A stretch of 64,000 bases of DNA from Romanomermis culicivorax (GCA_963922205.1 CAWUHX010000016.1:1674001-1738000), one strand, 5' to 3'. Counted from the first letter of the stretch, positions 11,666 to 22,062 are shown. Notes: generated by a model from the letters alone, not told the origin. Made by a program: numbers and translations.

Positions 11666-14600
11666 TCAGTGTGGTACGTATACTTTCGTACATGATACCA
11701 CTGGAACCACTATACCTAATTGGCAGATCCTGGGGTATTGATCCTCTTCAGGACTTGAATGTACTATAGGTGCTTCCCCTATACAATCAATAGCTTGTAT
11801 ATGACTCCCGTGATCTTTAGGTACAACACTTATAGCTTTCTCAACTCCATTAAGTTTCATGATACCTTTACCAAAATCTATCATTGCTCCAACATCCGGA
11901 TGTGCTAAGAAATCTGTTCCAATTATGAGATTTTCCTCCGCATTAGGAATAATTATGGCTTTCACCAAGAAAACTCCAAATTCACAATGCATTTTGAACT
12001 GTATGTAACCATGTGCATGTACTACTGCACCATCAGCAACAGTGACTTTTAGTATCTCAGGATATCCGGTATATTCTTCATCAAAAGCTTCCTTAAGAAA
12101 CCATGAAGACATCACCGAACACTGAGCACCAGTATCCACTAAAGCCTTGGTGTTAGTATTACATACGGTCACATTAATGTGAAATGGGAGAGTTCGAGGA
12201 AATTTAGAAAACCTTAATCGTTCCTCCTGATTAGGAATTATCCCATGCTTGAACGCTTTCGTAACTTTTGAATAATCTTCTTTCATCATGGCACACTTCA
12301 ATACTCCAGGCCATTTCATCTCACTAACACCTTGACCCGTAGTGGCAATGCTATTAACACTTCCAGCAGATCCCAACTCTGTCTGACTGGACGTGGATGG
12401 TTGACTACTGGAAATGGCTTGCACACTTGGGCTAGGGTTACTGATTTGAACCTGACCTTGAGGGGGAGCTGTGATCATCAGCTGTTGGCTAGGGGCTGGC
12501 AGTTGTGGTGCCATATAGAGTTGCTCATTCCGCAATCTATTCTGGTAATCCATGAATCGTTGATAAGTATCATAATCCATCGTATCACCATAATAACCTA
12601 CGGCATGAGCACCTCTACTGCTCCCGCCAACATATCCTCCTCTAAAGCCTCCAAACTGTTGCCTGAAACCTCTGTTTCCACCATATCGATTATCCCAATT
12701 ACGTCCTTGTGCATTTTTCCATTGAAGGGTTTTACATTCGGAGGTGTCATGAGAATTATTTCTATGGTATCGACAATATGGTTTCCTGAACTCGTTTCCA
12801 CCAGGTTTTTGGGGTTTGCCCTTATTAACTTTGGCAGAAATTTCATTCAATTTAGCATCAGTCTTTTGGCTTATCTCCTGATAACACTGAGCCAACTTCG
12901 CAATCTCCTGTGATAACTTTGCTAGAACAGAATCACTGCTAGGTTCCTCAGGCTCTTTTCCCTTTTGGGGAGTAGTAGCCATTTGAGTCCCCTGTGAGTT
13001 ATTCTCTTCTACAGAAGTATCGGAATCCTTCTTTTCTGACACTAGGATCGGGGCTTGCTTCTCTCTCCTTGCTTGCTGTCGCATAGCTTTATTTTGAAAC
13101 TGCCTTTGTGGGGCATTGCCAAATTTATTTCTACTGACATAAGCCACTTCAGCTTGCCCTTCACCCATCGTCACCTCATTTATCACAATTGGAGATTCCG
13201 CAGTTCCTCTCTTTTTATAAGCAGCTGTGTTCCGCTTATCAATCTTGTGCACATCCTCTGCTAGATCATGCCATGTTTCATACTTCTCTCTTTGATCTAG
13301 CAACTCCATCTGATACTCTTCAGATGCTTTATACAAAAAGGTATCAATTATGAAACGATCTCTGAACTCTTCGGTCTTATTAGGATACAATCTGTCTACT
13401 AGCACACTAATTCTCTTGAAGAATTTCACTGGAGCTTCATCAAATTCCTGCTTTATGTTCATCAGCTCCCTTGTTTGCATACCGACATTTGAATCTGGAG
13501 CATGCACTTTGAGCAACTTTCTTCGGGCTTTTTCGTAACTTTTGAACTTTTTGGCAGTAGCTTTCGGTACACCCTTAGAAAGCGCTCGTAAGGCAGCCAG
13601 CTTCATTTTATCAGTAGTTTCTGAAGTAAATTCTGCCTCTAAATCATTTAGGAAGCTGAGAACTTGTGTCTCAGTCATGTCATCGAGGAGTAGCTTCGGC
13701 TTTACGGCCTTCACTATATCTGACACAGTAGGCTCCAATCCATCCACTGAGGAGTCATCAGAATCTGATGAATTTCCTCGTGTGGACTTTTTGGATCGTT
13801 TGTGCTTCGACGTAGTATGTTTGCTTTCCTTATGACTACCTGCTGCTTCCTCATCAGCCTCTTGGAAAAATTGAGCAACTATATCACTTGCTTGTTCTCG
13901 AACAGCAAGCGGTTCAGTTACCCGTTTTTCCGTAGAAACCTTTGATTTCACAGCAGGTTTGACTGTGAACTTTTGCTCTGACTCATCTGCTTCCATCTGC
14001 CGTAACCTTTGGTCATTGGCAATACAGGTTGCAGACGTCGTTGGCAAAGTTCTACACATATCCTGAGTTTGCAATGGTCTGTCTGTAGTCCTACTCACTC
14101 GGATATCCCTTTCCTTTTGATCCAGGACGAATCTTTCCAATAGTCCTTGGACTCCGACCATCGAATTGGCCATTTTATCAATTTTGACATTTAGTCGTCG
14201 AATTTCGTCGTCCTTTTGACTCATTTCAAATCGTAAATCGTCCAGTGGATCATGACGGTAATTGTCCCGAATATTATCCAAATTTTGGTTGACGTATTCG
14301 CAATGATACGTATCGAATCACTGTCGAGGTCGTCGAAAACGTTCCTCTCTAAATTGATCAAACGGATCAATATGATCCTCGGCCAATTTCGGCCTTCTAT
14401 CAATAGGGGCTAATAATTGAGCGTCTCTATCTTCGGCAGTCAATAGTTCCTTTGCCGTGGCCATATTATTGATATTATTAGTGGCCATTATAGGCGCTAG
14501 GGAAGTGGGAGCGCTTACTGGGTCCAATTTTACCTCAGCCCGCTGGCTTATGGCACTTGAGTCAGAGCCTTTCCGCTTGCTCGTAGTATTAGATACCACG

Positions 14601-14698
14601 GGCAGTGGGAAAGATTTATCCGACTCATCATGCCTTACACCAGGCAGAGTCCTCGGTAAAGTCTTACCAGAGGCTAAATCCTCAGCATTTTTGGACAT
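11666..14698 (-). pseudogene. Gag-protease polyprotein of the Ty3/gypsy element
   Basis: The first in-frame ATG is at 14698. A TGA at 14320-14318 breaks the frame 126 codons in, and the remaining 871 codons are open. Features: a predicted coiled coil near 14240-14130, a Ser/Lys/Asp-rich acidic segment, a capsid-like helical region, and a zinc knuckle with C-x2-H-x4-H-x4-C spacing (retroviral spacing with His in place of the second Cys). This is followed by a Gly/Arg-rich stretch and, near the end, a retropepsin with ALVDTGAQCSVMS (catalytic Asp) and the distal LIIGTDFL motif. Gag packages the RNA and the protease matures the polyprotein. The terminal TGA falls just after the protease, not between gag and protease, which suggests mutation rather than a programmed signal. 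Confidence 0.88.
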
Positions 14699-14792
14699 TT
14701 TGAGCCCATAGTCTTTGTAAAAACCTTTAGGTTTTGTGACACCTCGAGTGACTCTGTGCTCTTCCCTATTGCAAGTGTCAGAAGCCACCACT

Positions 14793-15405
14793 TGTTATGT
14801 TTACTTCTCTGCTTAGATCCGAAGATGTCAGCAATATAACTCAAGTCCTATCGGCTTGTACTCAATCGACTACTGTAGGTCACTCAAAGGAGCTTCCTAT
14901 TAGCAATCAACTGAACACAGTGCAACAGTCCTTAAGCAGAAGCAAACACAACCTTCAGTCACTAATCAGCAACTGGAAACTCTAACTCTTGCAATCGAAG
15001 GGCACTCAGGGTCTCCCCAGATGCCTCCTAAAGGTTCACACAAATACACAAAACTCACTTCAATAATATCCAAAAGGACTGGGACTTCACCTTGGCTTGG
15101 CTCCCGCATAAGGCGACTCCCTCCGTCCGCTTAGTGCGCAAGGAATAATAATAATATAAATAACAAATAATTATTATACTAATAATATGCAAATCTGGTG
15201 TGGGGCTGTCGACGTTTGCCTTTACTAGGCGAAGCAAAACAATACAATATTATAACGGACGCGACTCGCCCAAAACACACCAAAGTTGCGGAAGGTAAAC
15301 ACGAATAACGAATGTTTCTTCCTTTTATGGTGGAATCGTAACTTTGTCGATTCACCAATTTTGCATAGATGTGGGATTGCTACTGCCGTAAGCACATCCC
15401 CAACA
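14793..15405 (-). repeat. 5' LTR of the Ty3/gypsy element
   Basis: This is the partner of the LTR at 1089-1701, with the same TG...CA ends. The outer flank begins CAGC, matching the left flank. Two bases inside the LTR, on the minus strand, a primer-binding-site-like TGGTGGC starts (14790 downward). I could not assign the primer tRNA from its continuation TTCTGACACT. Confidence 0.95.
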
Positions 15406-15479
15406 CAGCAATTTTGAAGGTCTGGCTAAATTAGTTTTCTGTAACCACTTCTGACTCCCTCCTCCTGATAGGCCGTGCT
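15406..15479. other. Short flank right of the LTR element
   Basis: The first four bases are CAGC, the right copy of the 4-bp target duplication. No other feature is visible before the terminal-repeat element that begins near 15480. Confidence 0.6.
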
Positions 15480-16805
15480 GGTTTTTCTTGGGGCCCGTCT
15501 CACTTTGGCGCCCATCTCACTTTGGCGCCCGTCTTACTTTAGCATCTTGTCTCACTTTGGCGTTCAAGCTGTGTCTTAGTTTGGCGCCCGTCTCACTTTG
15601 GCACCCGTCTTACTTCGACGTTCAGTATGTGTGATTTTATCCATCCAAATTTTACGAGTGACTTTAAATTTTACATTTTGCATTAACGCGATAAAAAATC
15701 TATTAGACTTTTCTGTACGAAAATTATGTACCTTCTAGTAAACTTCTGTTTGTTTGTGCTAATGATCTTTAAATTAATTTAAATTATAAAATGTGTGAGG
15801 TGTGACAACAGTTGGAAAATTTTACATTAGAGAGACGACGTGGATAGTATTAATTGTGTTAGTAATCTTTTTTCTTTGTTTTTTGTATAACATTTCTTCA
15901 CTGTTGCCCCTTCGTTCTTCCCTCTGTTTCAGTTTCTTCCTTTTTATTCTCATCATTTTGAGTCACACAATTTTGTGCCCCACTGCTTTTGTGTTTTATT
16001 TTCATATTGTGTCGTTTCTGTTCGTTTGTCCATTTTTGTTTCCATACATCCCTTATTACCTTATACTCGTATTCAGTTCTCATTTCTTTTTTCCATTTGT
16101 CTGTTTTAATATTTCTTTTTTCTTTTCCCGTTCTCTATTCTTTTCTTCTTCTACTTTTGTTTCGTTTCGGTATGTTTTATCCTTTGATTGTCTACTCGCT
16201 CATTTTCCATTCTGTTAATTTTCTCCAATTTTGAAGGATATTTGTTTCATGTTTCCGTTCCTTGTTTCCTGTTTCTCCTTACTTTTCAGTTTTCGTTTTT
16301 CTTTTTTTTGCCTTTCAGTTTCTGTTTTGTACTTTTTTCTTTCTATATAGTTTCTTTTCCTTCTGTCTTCCTTCTTCTCTTCCTTTATTTCAGAAACTAG
16401 TACGTTTGGGGCCTGGTCGTTCGCGTTACTGTCATATTTATCTCACGTTCTGCTAATTTCTGAGCGATTTTCAATTTTTTCCGAATCTTTATGTTACATT
16501 ACGAGCCAGCAGAGACACGTGATATTTCAGGGCAACTGCAAAGTGACCCCAACCGATCAATGATCTTGCAAATTTCGTAATCGTTTCTTACTTAAATAAA
16601 TGATCAACATGAATGCTGAAAAGCAGACTAAGACGGGGTGCCAAAGTGACACGGGGGCAAAGTAAGATCGGTGCCAAGTTAAGGCATTCAAGAAAAGTGA
16701 TTACTAAACAATGAGTGCCAAAGTGAGATGTGCGCCAAGTTAAGACGGCAGTCTCTTTTTGGCGCCTACAACATTGAGCGCCAAAGTAAGACTGTGCCGT
16801 CGTCG
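15480..16805. mobile_element. Non-autonomous DNA-transposon-like element with terminal 17-bp repeats
   Basis: The left end (about 15485-15635) is an array of 17-bp units of the form GGCGCCCGTCTTACTTT. The right end (about 16625-16800) carries the same motif in inverted orientation (GCCAAAGTAAGA, GCGCCAAAGTGAGATG). Between them lies a core of about 1 kb without a transposase, including a pyrimidine-rich stretch. Inverted subterminal arrays of this kind mark non-autonomous DNA transposons. I could not define exact ends or a target duplication. Confidence 0.55.
15860..16400 (+). repeat. Pyrimidine-rich low-complexity core
   Basis: For about 540 bp the plus strand is mainly T and C, with runs such as TTTTTCTTTTCCCG and TTCTTCTTCTAC. 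Open frames here encode only Phe/Ser/Leu-rich low-complexity peptides, so I do not call a gene. It lies inside the terminal-repeat element. Confidence 0.6.
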
Positions 16806-17400
16806 ACAACTATTTATACGATTGAAAGCTTTGGGGGCCCTTTTCCCAACTTTCAGCAGACGATAGCTACGCCCATCAGCTGGCAGGAATTCGACGAAAA
16901 ATATCAATTTTCGAATCGAGAATGACTTTTATAGGACAAAAATCGGTCAAAAAGCGAAAAGTTTCCTGCGCTTGGCGCCGAAATAAAGCTCATTATCACT
17001 CTTAAAGCGAACATTCACTGATCACAGGCGTGTTTTGTCCCATTTTTTCGAAAAACGCATTTTTTAAGCAGCACCTGTTGACCCTTCCCCAGACCTTTAG
17101 ATGGTTAGCTATTCCCTCCCCTTAGAAGTGGCTTTTATCGTACGCAACAGGTCGAACGTCTTACAGATATAGTACAACGTTATAACATGGGTTTGAATTG
17201 AACCAACCGCAAGTTTATCAGTTTTGATTTCAGAATTTCTTCGTGCAACTAAAATTTGTTTCCAATTTGCATTTCAGGTTGCATTGCGACCCTGGCGTGT
17301 GCAAAAAAGCTTGCACTCCATAGCTGTAACTTGGGACTTAGGGAGGACCTCCTCCCACCTTTGTCAGACCTAGTATCCAAATGAGCACTTGGAGTTTTTA
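16806..17400. other. Intergenic, no gene seen
   Basis: About 0.6 kb of ordinary sequence between the terminal-repeat element and the minisatellite. I found no conserved coding segment. Confidence 0.5.
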
Positions 17401-17402
17401 CA

Positions 17403-17590
17403 GATGACGGTGGCCACGCCGAAATTGGCGGTGGCCACGCCGAACCATTTGGCCGTGGCCACGCCGAACCATTTGGCCGTGGCCACGCCGAACCATTTGG
17501 CCGTGGCCACGCCGAAACATTTGGAAGAGCCTCTTAAGCCTAAGGAAAATTTTAAAGGTGGGGTAAATTCGGTGGCCACCGTCATCTGCA
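17403..17590. repeat. 24-bp GC-rich minisatellite bounded by inverted GGTGGCCACCGTCATCTG
   Basis: Four to five units of about 24 bp (GTGGCCACGCCGAACCATTTGGCC) occupy 17409-17525. The left edge begins CAGATGACGGTGGCCACG. At 17570-17589 the reverse complement of that edge recurs (CGGTGGCCACCGTCATCTG), so the array sits inside an inverted repeat. Each unit also contains the palindrome TGGCCA. Both strands stay open across the array because the period is a multiple of three; I do not regard this as a gene. Confidence 0.75.
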
Positions 17591-17951
17591 GTTTACCCGA
17601 GCACTTTTCTCACGTTGGAACCTCCAACTCGACAACCACACAAATTTGGGGTTTACCCCCTCGTCTCAACTGACCGGACCTCTTACAGACGCTGAACCCT
17701 AACAATTTGCATTAACATCTACCCGAATACTGGGGGCTCTCAATTTTGAGTTATTATCTTACTTCTTTTCGTTGCTTCAGTTATTCGGCAGTGAAGGTTA
17801 GGCAGTCGGCTAAAAAATTTCACAAGGTTCGAGATACCGAAAAAAACAGTGCTCAACCCCCGTTCTACTTTTTGCTTTGTATTCTGTGGATATTAGCGAC
17901 TTGTCGAGGCCAATGGCATTGTTAATCATGTAACTTACATATTGTCGTGTC
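17591..17951. other. Intergenic upstream of tRNA-Lys
   Basis: No coding signal is seen. The sequence leads directly into the tRNA gene, whose promoter is internal. Confidence 0.5.
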
Positions 17952-18024
17952 GCCTGGCTAGCTCAGTCGGTAGAGCATGGGACTCTTAATCCCAGTGTCG
18001 CGGGTTCGAGCCCCGCGTCGGGCT
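17952..18024 (+). tRNA. tRNA-Lys(CTT): tRNA-Lys (anticodon CTT)
   Basis: The 73-nt cloverleaf has no intron. The acceptor stem GCCTGGC pairs with GTCGGGC (two G-U pairs). The D-arm holds the A box TAGCTCAGTCGG. The anticodon stem is TGGGA/TCCCA with loop CTCTTAA, placing CTT at 17985-17987. The T-arm contains the B box GGTTCGAGCCC. A T-run terminator follows at once. The sequence is the familiar animal tRNA-Lys-CTT type, which decodes AAG. Confidence 0.96.
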
Positions 18025-18031
18025 ATTTTTT
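18025..18031 (+). terminator. RNA polymerase III terminator of tRNA-Lys
   Basis: A T-rich run (ATTTTTTT) directly after the discriminator base is the usual Pol III stop signal. Confidence 0.85.
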
Positions 18032-18790
18032 TCTCATCTCGTTTCTCCATATTTGTTGTTTACTTCTCCAGTCTGTATGCTATTATGTTTCTGTCAACTG
18101 AACTATGTCATAATACAATGACGTCGATTTTTGAGATTTATTTTAAAAAAAATGAATTCTGTCTTATTCCTGTCAAAAAAATGAATTCAGTTACGCATCA
18201 CTTAGTGGCTGAAGGCGTATGCTTGTATGTAGAGATTTGCATACACTGCACTGTCATTCAAGTGTGTTTTTGAATTTGGATAAATGTCTAATCAATAAGG
18301 TTACAGGATGCGTCTTCACCCAATACTGAAGAAAAAAAATGTGGCTCGAAGTCCTGATAAATTTTCATTCATCTAGGTTTGATGATCCCTGGACAAAGTG
18401 CCTAAAATGAAAAAGCGCCAAATTTCGAAAATGAAAAATCGAAAATAAGTTTGTAAAATAAACTAGAGTTAATTAACTTGGCTCTACGACTAAAACCTTG
18501 TGCCTCATAAAAACTACGTCAGAAGCACTTTTTTGTGATGTCTATATTTTGCTGTTTTTGGTATGCAGATTCATTTCCATCCTCATGACTACTTTTTCTT
18601 CTTAACTATCTTAATCATTTTTCTTCGTCATTGTTTCAATCATTGCTGAAATAGAGGATCAAGTTCGCTGAGGATGCCAAGGTCATGATATGGAAAACCC
18701 TCCAACCCCGTATGTCCATGTGTAGTTGTTACATTTGTCATTCTGTCTAAGCTAACTTTTTCATCCATTTTTCTCAACAACTGCATGCTT
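18032..18790. other. Intergenic between tRNA-Lys and CEBPG
   Basis: AT-rich sequence without a convincing exon. Two close copies of AAAAAATGAATTC occur at about 18147 and 18177. The right end grades into the pyrimidine tract before the CEBPG acceptor. Confidence 0.5.
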
Positions 18791-18794
18791 TCAG
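18791..18794 (+). promoter_or_regulatory. 3' splice acceptor just before CEBPG ATG
   Basis: GCTTTCAG ends 17 nt before the ATG at 18812. No upstream coding exon joins it. It could accept a 5'UTR exon or a trans-spliced leader. Confidence 0.4.
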
Positions 18795-18811
18795 CTCTAA
18801 TTTGCATAAAA

Positions 18812-19108
18812 ATGGTTAAGCGATCGAATAATATTCGAAAATCAGACAATAATAACGTCGCCGGGGACGATAACGACGAAGAATATCAACAGAAACGAGC
18901 TCGCAACAACGAAGCGGTTAAAAAGTCGCGCGAGAAAAGCCGCATGAAAGAAGCGCAAGATGCTCAACGAGTCGAAGAACTGAGACGCGAAAATATCGAA
19001 TTAGAGCGGAAAGCGGAAGTTTTGACAAAAGAGTTATCATTCCTGAAGGAAATGATAATAAAAGTAGCCAGTAATAAAAATTCGGCCCAAAACTCTGAAA
19101 ATGGTTGA
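18812..19108 (+). CDS. CEBPG: CEBPG-like bZIP transcription factor
   Basis: An uninterrupted 98-codon gene. I chose the ATG at 18812 because the nine residues before it follow a splice-acceptor-like TTTCAG. After an acidic N-terminus (AGDDNDEEYQQKR) comes the basic region with the C/EBP signature RNNEAVKKSREKSRMK, then a leucine zipper with heptads from VEELRRENIELE to LTKELSFLKEMI. The length and the LTKELSFLK segment match C/EBP gamma rather than the longer C/EBP alpha or beta: it has the bZIP and almost no activation domain. Members of this type act in the nucleus as heterodimer partners, for example of C/EBP or ATF4 proteins. A poly(A) signal candidate AATAAA is at 19991. Confidence 0.88.
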   Translation: MVKRSNNIRKSDNNNVAGDDNDEEYQQKRARNNEAVKKSREKSRMKEAQDAQRVEELRRENIELERKAEVLTKELSFLKEMIIKVASNKNSAQNSENG

Positions 19109-20156
19109 ATTTTTCAAAATGCGTTATTAGACGAAGTGATGTTGAAGTTAAAATTTATTTTTCGTTTTTTGTACTGTTTCCTATAAAATTATTTAGGCTA
19201 TTTTTCCAATTGAGCTTCGGAAAGAAAGAAGAATGCTAATAATGCGTAAACGATAGCGTATGTGACCGCTTTTTTCTCGAATATGTAATAGTTGTAGTAT
19301 GCTTTTCTTCAAATGCTTGTAAATCATATCAGTGGGAAGCAAGTACTATTTTATATTTTTAGTTTTGTACTACATGTCATACAGGATTGAAAATTTATGA
19401 GCTTACTCGACTAGCTTTCAATATTTTTTGAGAAAAAGTCCACCATAAAAGCTTAATGTGAACAGTCTTGGCGGCAGTGATAGCTTTTGTCATTTTTCTA
19501 CTTCACACCTTTTCATGTGAAACAGACTATAGAATCATAACTTGATAAAGGAAAATGTTGACTTGTGATTTAGTGACATCAGTTGATACAGATTAGTTTA
19601 ATTTTGATGCTCATTTCAAAATGAATAGACTATTTTAAAAATCCATTTATTTTGAAATGATCGATGCAGCGTCGGCGTTATGGCAACGCAGCCTTACTGG
19701 ATATTAGGGAATTAATTTCTATAATCTTGAAATGGTTGAAAAGAGTGGTCGGTCATCAAGCTATCTGTGCAATGAACGAGACATTTATTGAATAGAGTCA
19801 ATGTGCCTTCTATAATTTTGGATGAAAGTTCGGCTGCGACATCACTTCATCGATCATTTCAAAATGAACGAGGTATCGTCACTCATCACCTCGTCCAAAA
19901 AATATCACTATAATTGAAATGTACTTTTACTCATATACTTATTGTTGACCAAATCACTATTGATTGAGGCGAAATTTGTATATTTCCCAGAATAAAACGT
20001 CTCTTGTTTGTGTTCAAAGCGCCTGTTTCGCCGGCGTTTTTAATATGTTGAGTTTCGAATAGAATAAGCAGTGCTGTCTTGTGAGCCAAATGACGCAAAA
20101 TATCTATAAATTACTGTGGACAGCAGTTGCCCCGTTGTTTTATTGTGCCATCAAAA
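19109..20156. other. CEBPG 3' region and intergenic repeats
   Basis: It contains the likely CEBPG 3'UTR (AATAAA at 19991-19996). Fragments of a dispersed repeat with TCATTTCAAAATGAA and its reverse complement lie at about 19612-19670 and 19855-19870. No further gene is seen. Confidence 0.5.
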
Positions 20157-22062
20157 CAGTGTTTTTTTTTGTGCCAAGCCAAAACATGGTTTTTGGCACA
20201 AAAAAATTTTTGATGGCACGAAAAAATTTGAGCGTTTGTGCCAATTGGCACAAATTTTTTGACTGGTCCAAGGCTAAATTTCCTTGATTTCTAGTCATTT
20301 TAAGGGCTGAAAACGCAAAATTTTCTCGGCGCTTCGCGCCGATTCAATGGGTTTAATATTGACAACTTTCCTTTGTCTCGAACGCGAGCGGATTCTATTC
20401 GAATAATTTATTTGTATTATCGCAACAGACTTTGAGATTGTCAATGACCGGCTAAAGAATGGAAATTGTTAACTTTACGTCCTCTGTTAATTCAGTTGGA
20501 TTGAGAACCGAAACTACTTATATTTTTGATGATTGATTCAAACAAAAAAATTGAAATTTTTGGCACAATATTCAACCAAAAATCTACGCGAAGCGACTTT
20601 CGACTTTTTTCAGGAGAAAACAATTATAGACATACCAGAAATCCTAATTTAATCTTGTTTGTTAGGAAGGAGGCCGAAAAGTAAAGGAAAACTTCATGAC
20701 AAAAAGTCTATAAAAATATCTGAATTTTCGCAGCATTCAATTTCTTTTCGGATCGTAGAAACCGTTTTTTAGATCAGTTTTTCTTATCTCGCTGACGTGG
20801 TTGGAGAAAATAGAGCAGGCACGATTTTTATACAAATGAATGCGGCGAAAGTATCTGCAGTTAGTTTTTATCAAACTTCAAAGAAAGTAAGAAAATAAAT
20901 TTATTAAATGCAAAGAAATACAAGAGTAAATATGAATAATACAGAAAAGCTCATGGACATGACAGAAGCACGTGCGAACTGCGAATTGAGCTTTAAAAAA
21001 TGACTCGATTTTAGATCGAAAACAGGGCATACTGTTATAACTTTTGGCACAAAACAGTTTTATTGTTTTCAGTACGTTTTTAGAGTGAAAAATTTTTTGT
21101 GCCATTGGCACAAATTTTTTTGGCCTTTTGTGTCAATTGGCACAAATTTCCGTGCACAAAAAAAACGCTGCATCAAAACATGGTTTTTCAGTGTTGCCAA
21201 GTTAGGGGTTTTTCGAGGGCGTTGAGGTTTTTCTAGGGGTTTTTTATTTTTATTTTTGAGGTTTTGAGGTTTTTCAACGAATTGGCTTGTTTGAATTTTG
21301 TGTGCTTGATAGAGAATTACTGATTGAAAAAAAGCGTGATGAACAGCGTTTTTTTGTGCACGGACATTTGTGCCAATTGGCACAACAAGAGACCAAAAAA
21401 ATTTGTGCCAATGGCACAAAAAATTTTTTCCACTAGAAACATACTGAAAACTGCGGAAAAGTTTCAGGCCAAAAATTTTGATGGAAAGTTAACGTTTTAC
21501 ACATTACTTTTTTGTAAAAATCGTGCCCTACCTATTTTTCAGCTAACCATGTCAGTTAGATAAGAAAAAACTGTGCGGAAAAATAGTTCACGACAACTCA
21601 AAAAGGAATGGATGCTGAGAAAATTTAAATATCTCTGCAATTGTTCAGGAAATTCAAACTGATTCAATTTTTGACTACGAATATGAACATCTTTAGGTAA
21701 GATATATTTAACAACAATGTTAAGACTATTAGAGAAAATAAAGTCGAAAATTGTGTAAATTTTCGATCAGTCGTTGACATTGACAGCCTATAGAGTTTGC
21801 TGCAACGATACTAATACACTGTTCGAAGAGGAATCGTTCGCGTTCGGGTCAAATATACAAATAGAAAATATTATATTCGTTGACTCGGCGCGAACCGCAG
21901 AAAATTTTTTAAATTTTTTACATTGTTTACGTCTAAAAATCAAGAAAATTTAATGTTTGACCAGCCAAAAATTTTGTGCCAATTGGCACAAACGCTCAAA
22001 ATTTTTTGTGCCATTCCAAATTTTTTGTGCTAAAAACCATGTTTTGGCACTAAAAAACACTG
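20157..22062. repeat. 1.9-kb foldback (giant inverted repeat) element
   Basis: The outer ends are inverted copies of about 110 bp. The left starts CAGTGTTTTTTTTTGTGCC; the right, by reverse complement, starts CAGTGTTTTTTAGTGCC. Homology between the arms continues inward: TTCTTATCTCGCTGACGTGG near 20783 matches the reverse complement of 21545-21564, and TCGGCGC...GCGCC segments near 20330 and 21890 also pair. The arms meet around a loop of about 150 bp at roughly 21180-21335. Short palindromes of the type TGTGCCAATTGGCACA occur repeatedly. No transposase is encoded. I found no clear target duplication, so the family is unassigned. Confidence 0.75.

Larger units (their letters stand above)
1089..15405 (-). 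mobile_element. Full-length Ty3/gypsy LTR retrotransposon with an exonuclease/RGG accessory module
   Basis: The element is 14.3 kb and read on the minus strand. Two 613-bp LTRs (1089-1701 and 14793-15405) begin TGTT and end AACA, and differ at about nine positions by eye (about 1.5%). Both flanks carry the 4-bp duplication CAGC, typical of Ty3/gypsy integration. Order from the 5' LTR: gag with zinc knuckle, aspartic protease, reverse transcriptase, RNase H, integrase, a 0.4-kb non-coding spacer, a two-exon DEDDy exonuclease gene, a long RGG-tailed ORF, 0.9 kb of non-coding DNA, 3' LTR. All coding blocks share one minus-strand frame, interrupted by nine stop codons and one nested MITE. The copy is therefore probably dead, although it is structurally complete and fairly young. 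Confidence 0.95.

Noticed and set aside
11666..11668. TGA between gag-protease and RT as a programmed readthrough stop
   Set aside because: It lies after the protease, and eight similar stops occur elsewhere in the same frame, so random mutation is simpler. Not fully excluded.
15802..16456. Several overlapping plus-strand open frames rich in Phe, Ser and Leu
   Set aside because: They come from a pyrimidine-rich low-complexity tract. There is no domain, and the peptides look like translated T/C repeats.
17403..17590. CRISPR-like array
   Set aside because: The units are directly tandem without unique spacers, in an animal genome.
17370..17673. Open frames on both strands with repeated Val-Ala-Thr-Pro units
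   Set aside because: Explained by a minisatellite whose period is a multiple of three. No splice or domain support.
20157..22062. hAT assignment of the foldback element from its CAGTG ends
   Set aside because: The eight bases on either side (CATCAAAA and GTGATGAA) do not match, so no 8-bp target duplication supports it.
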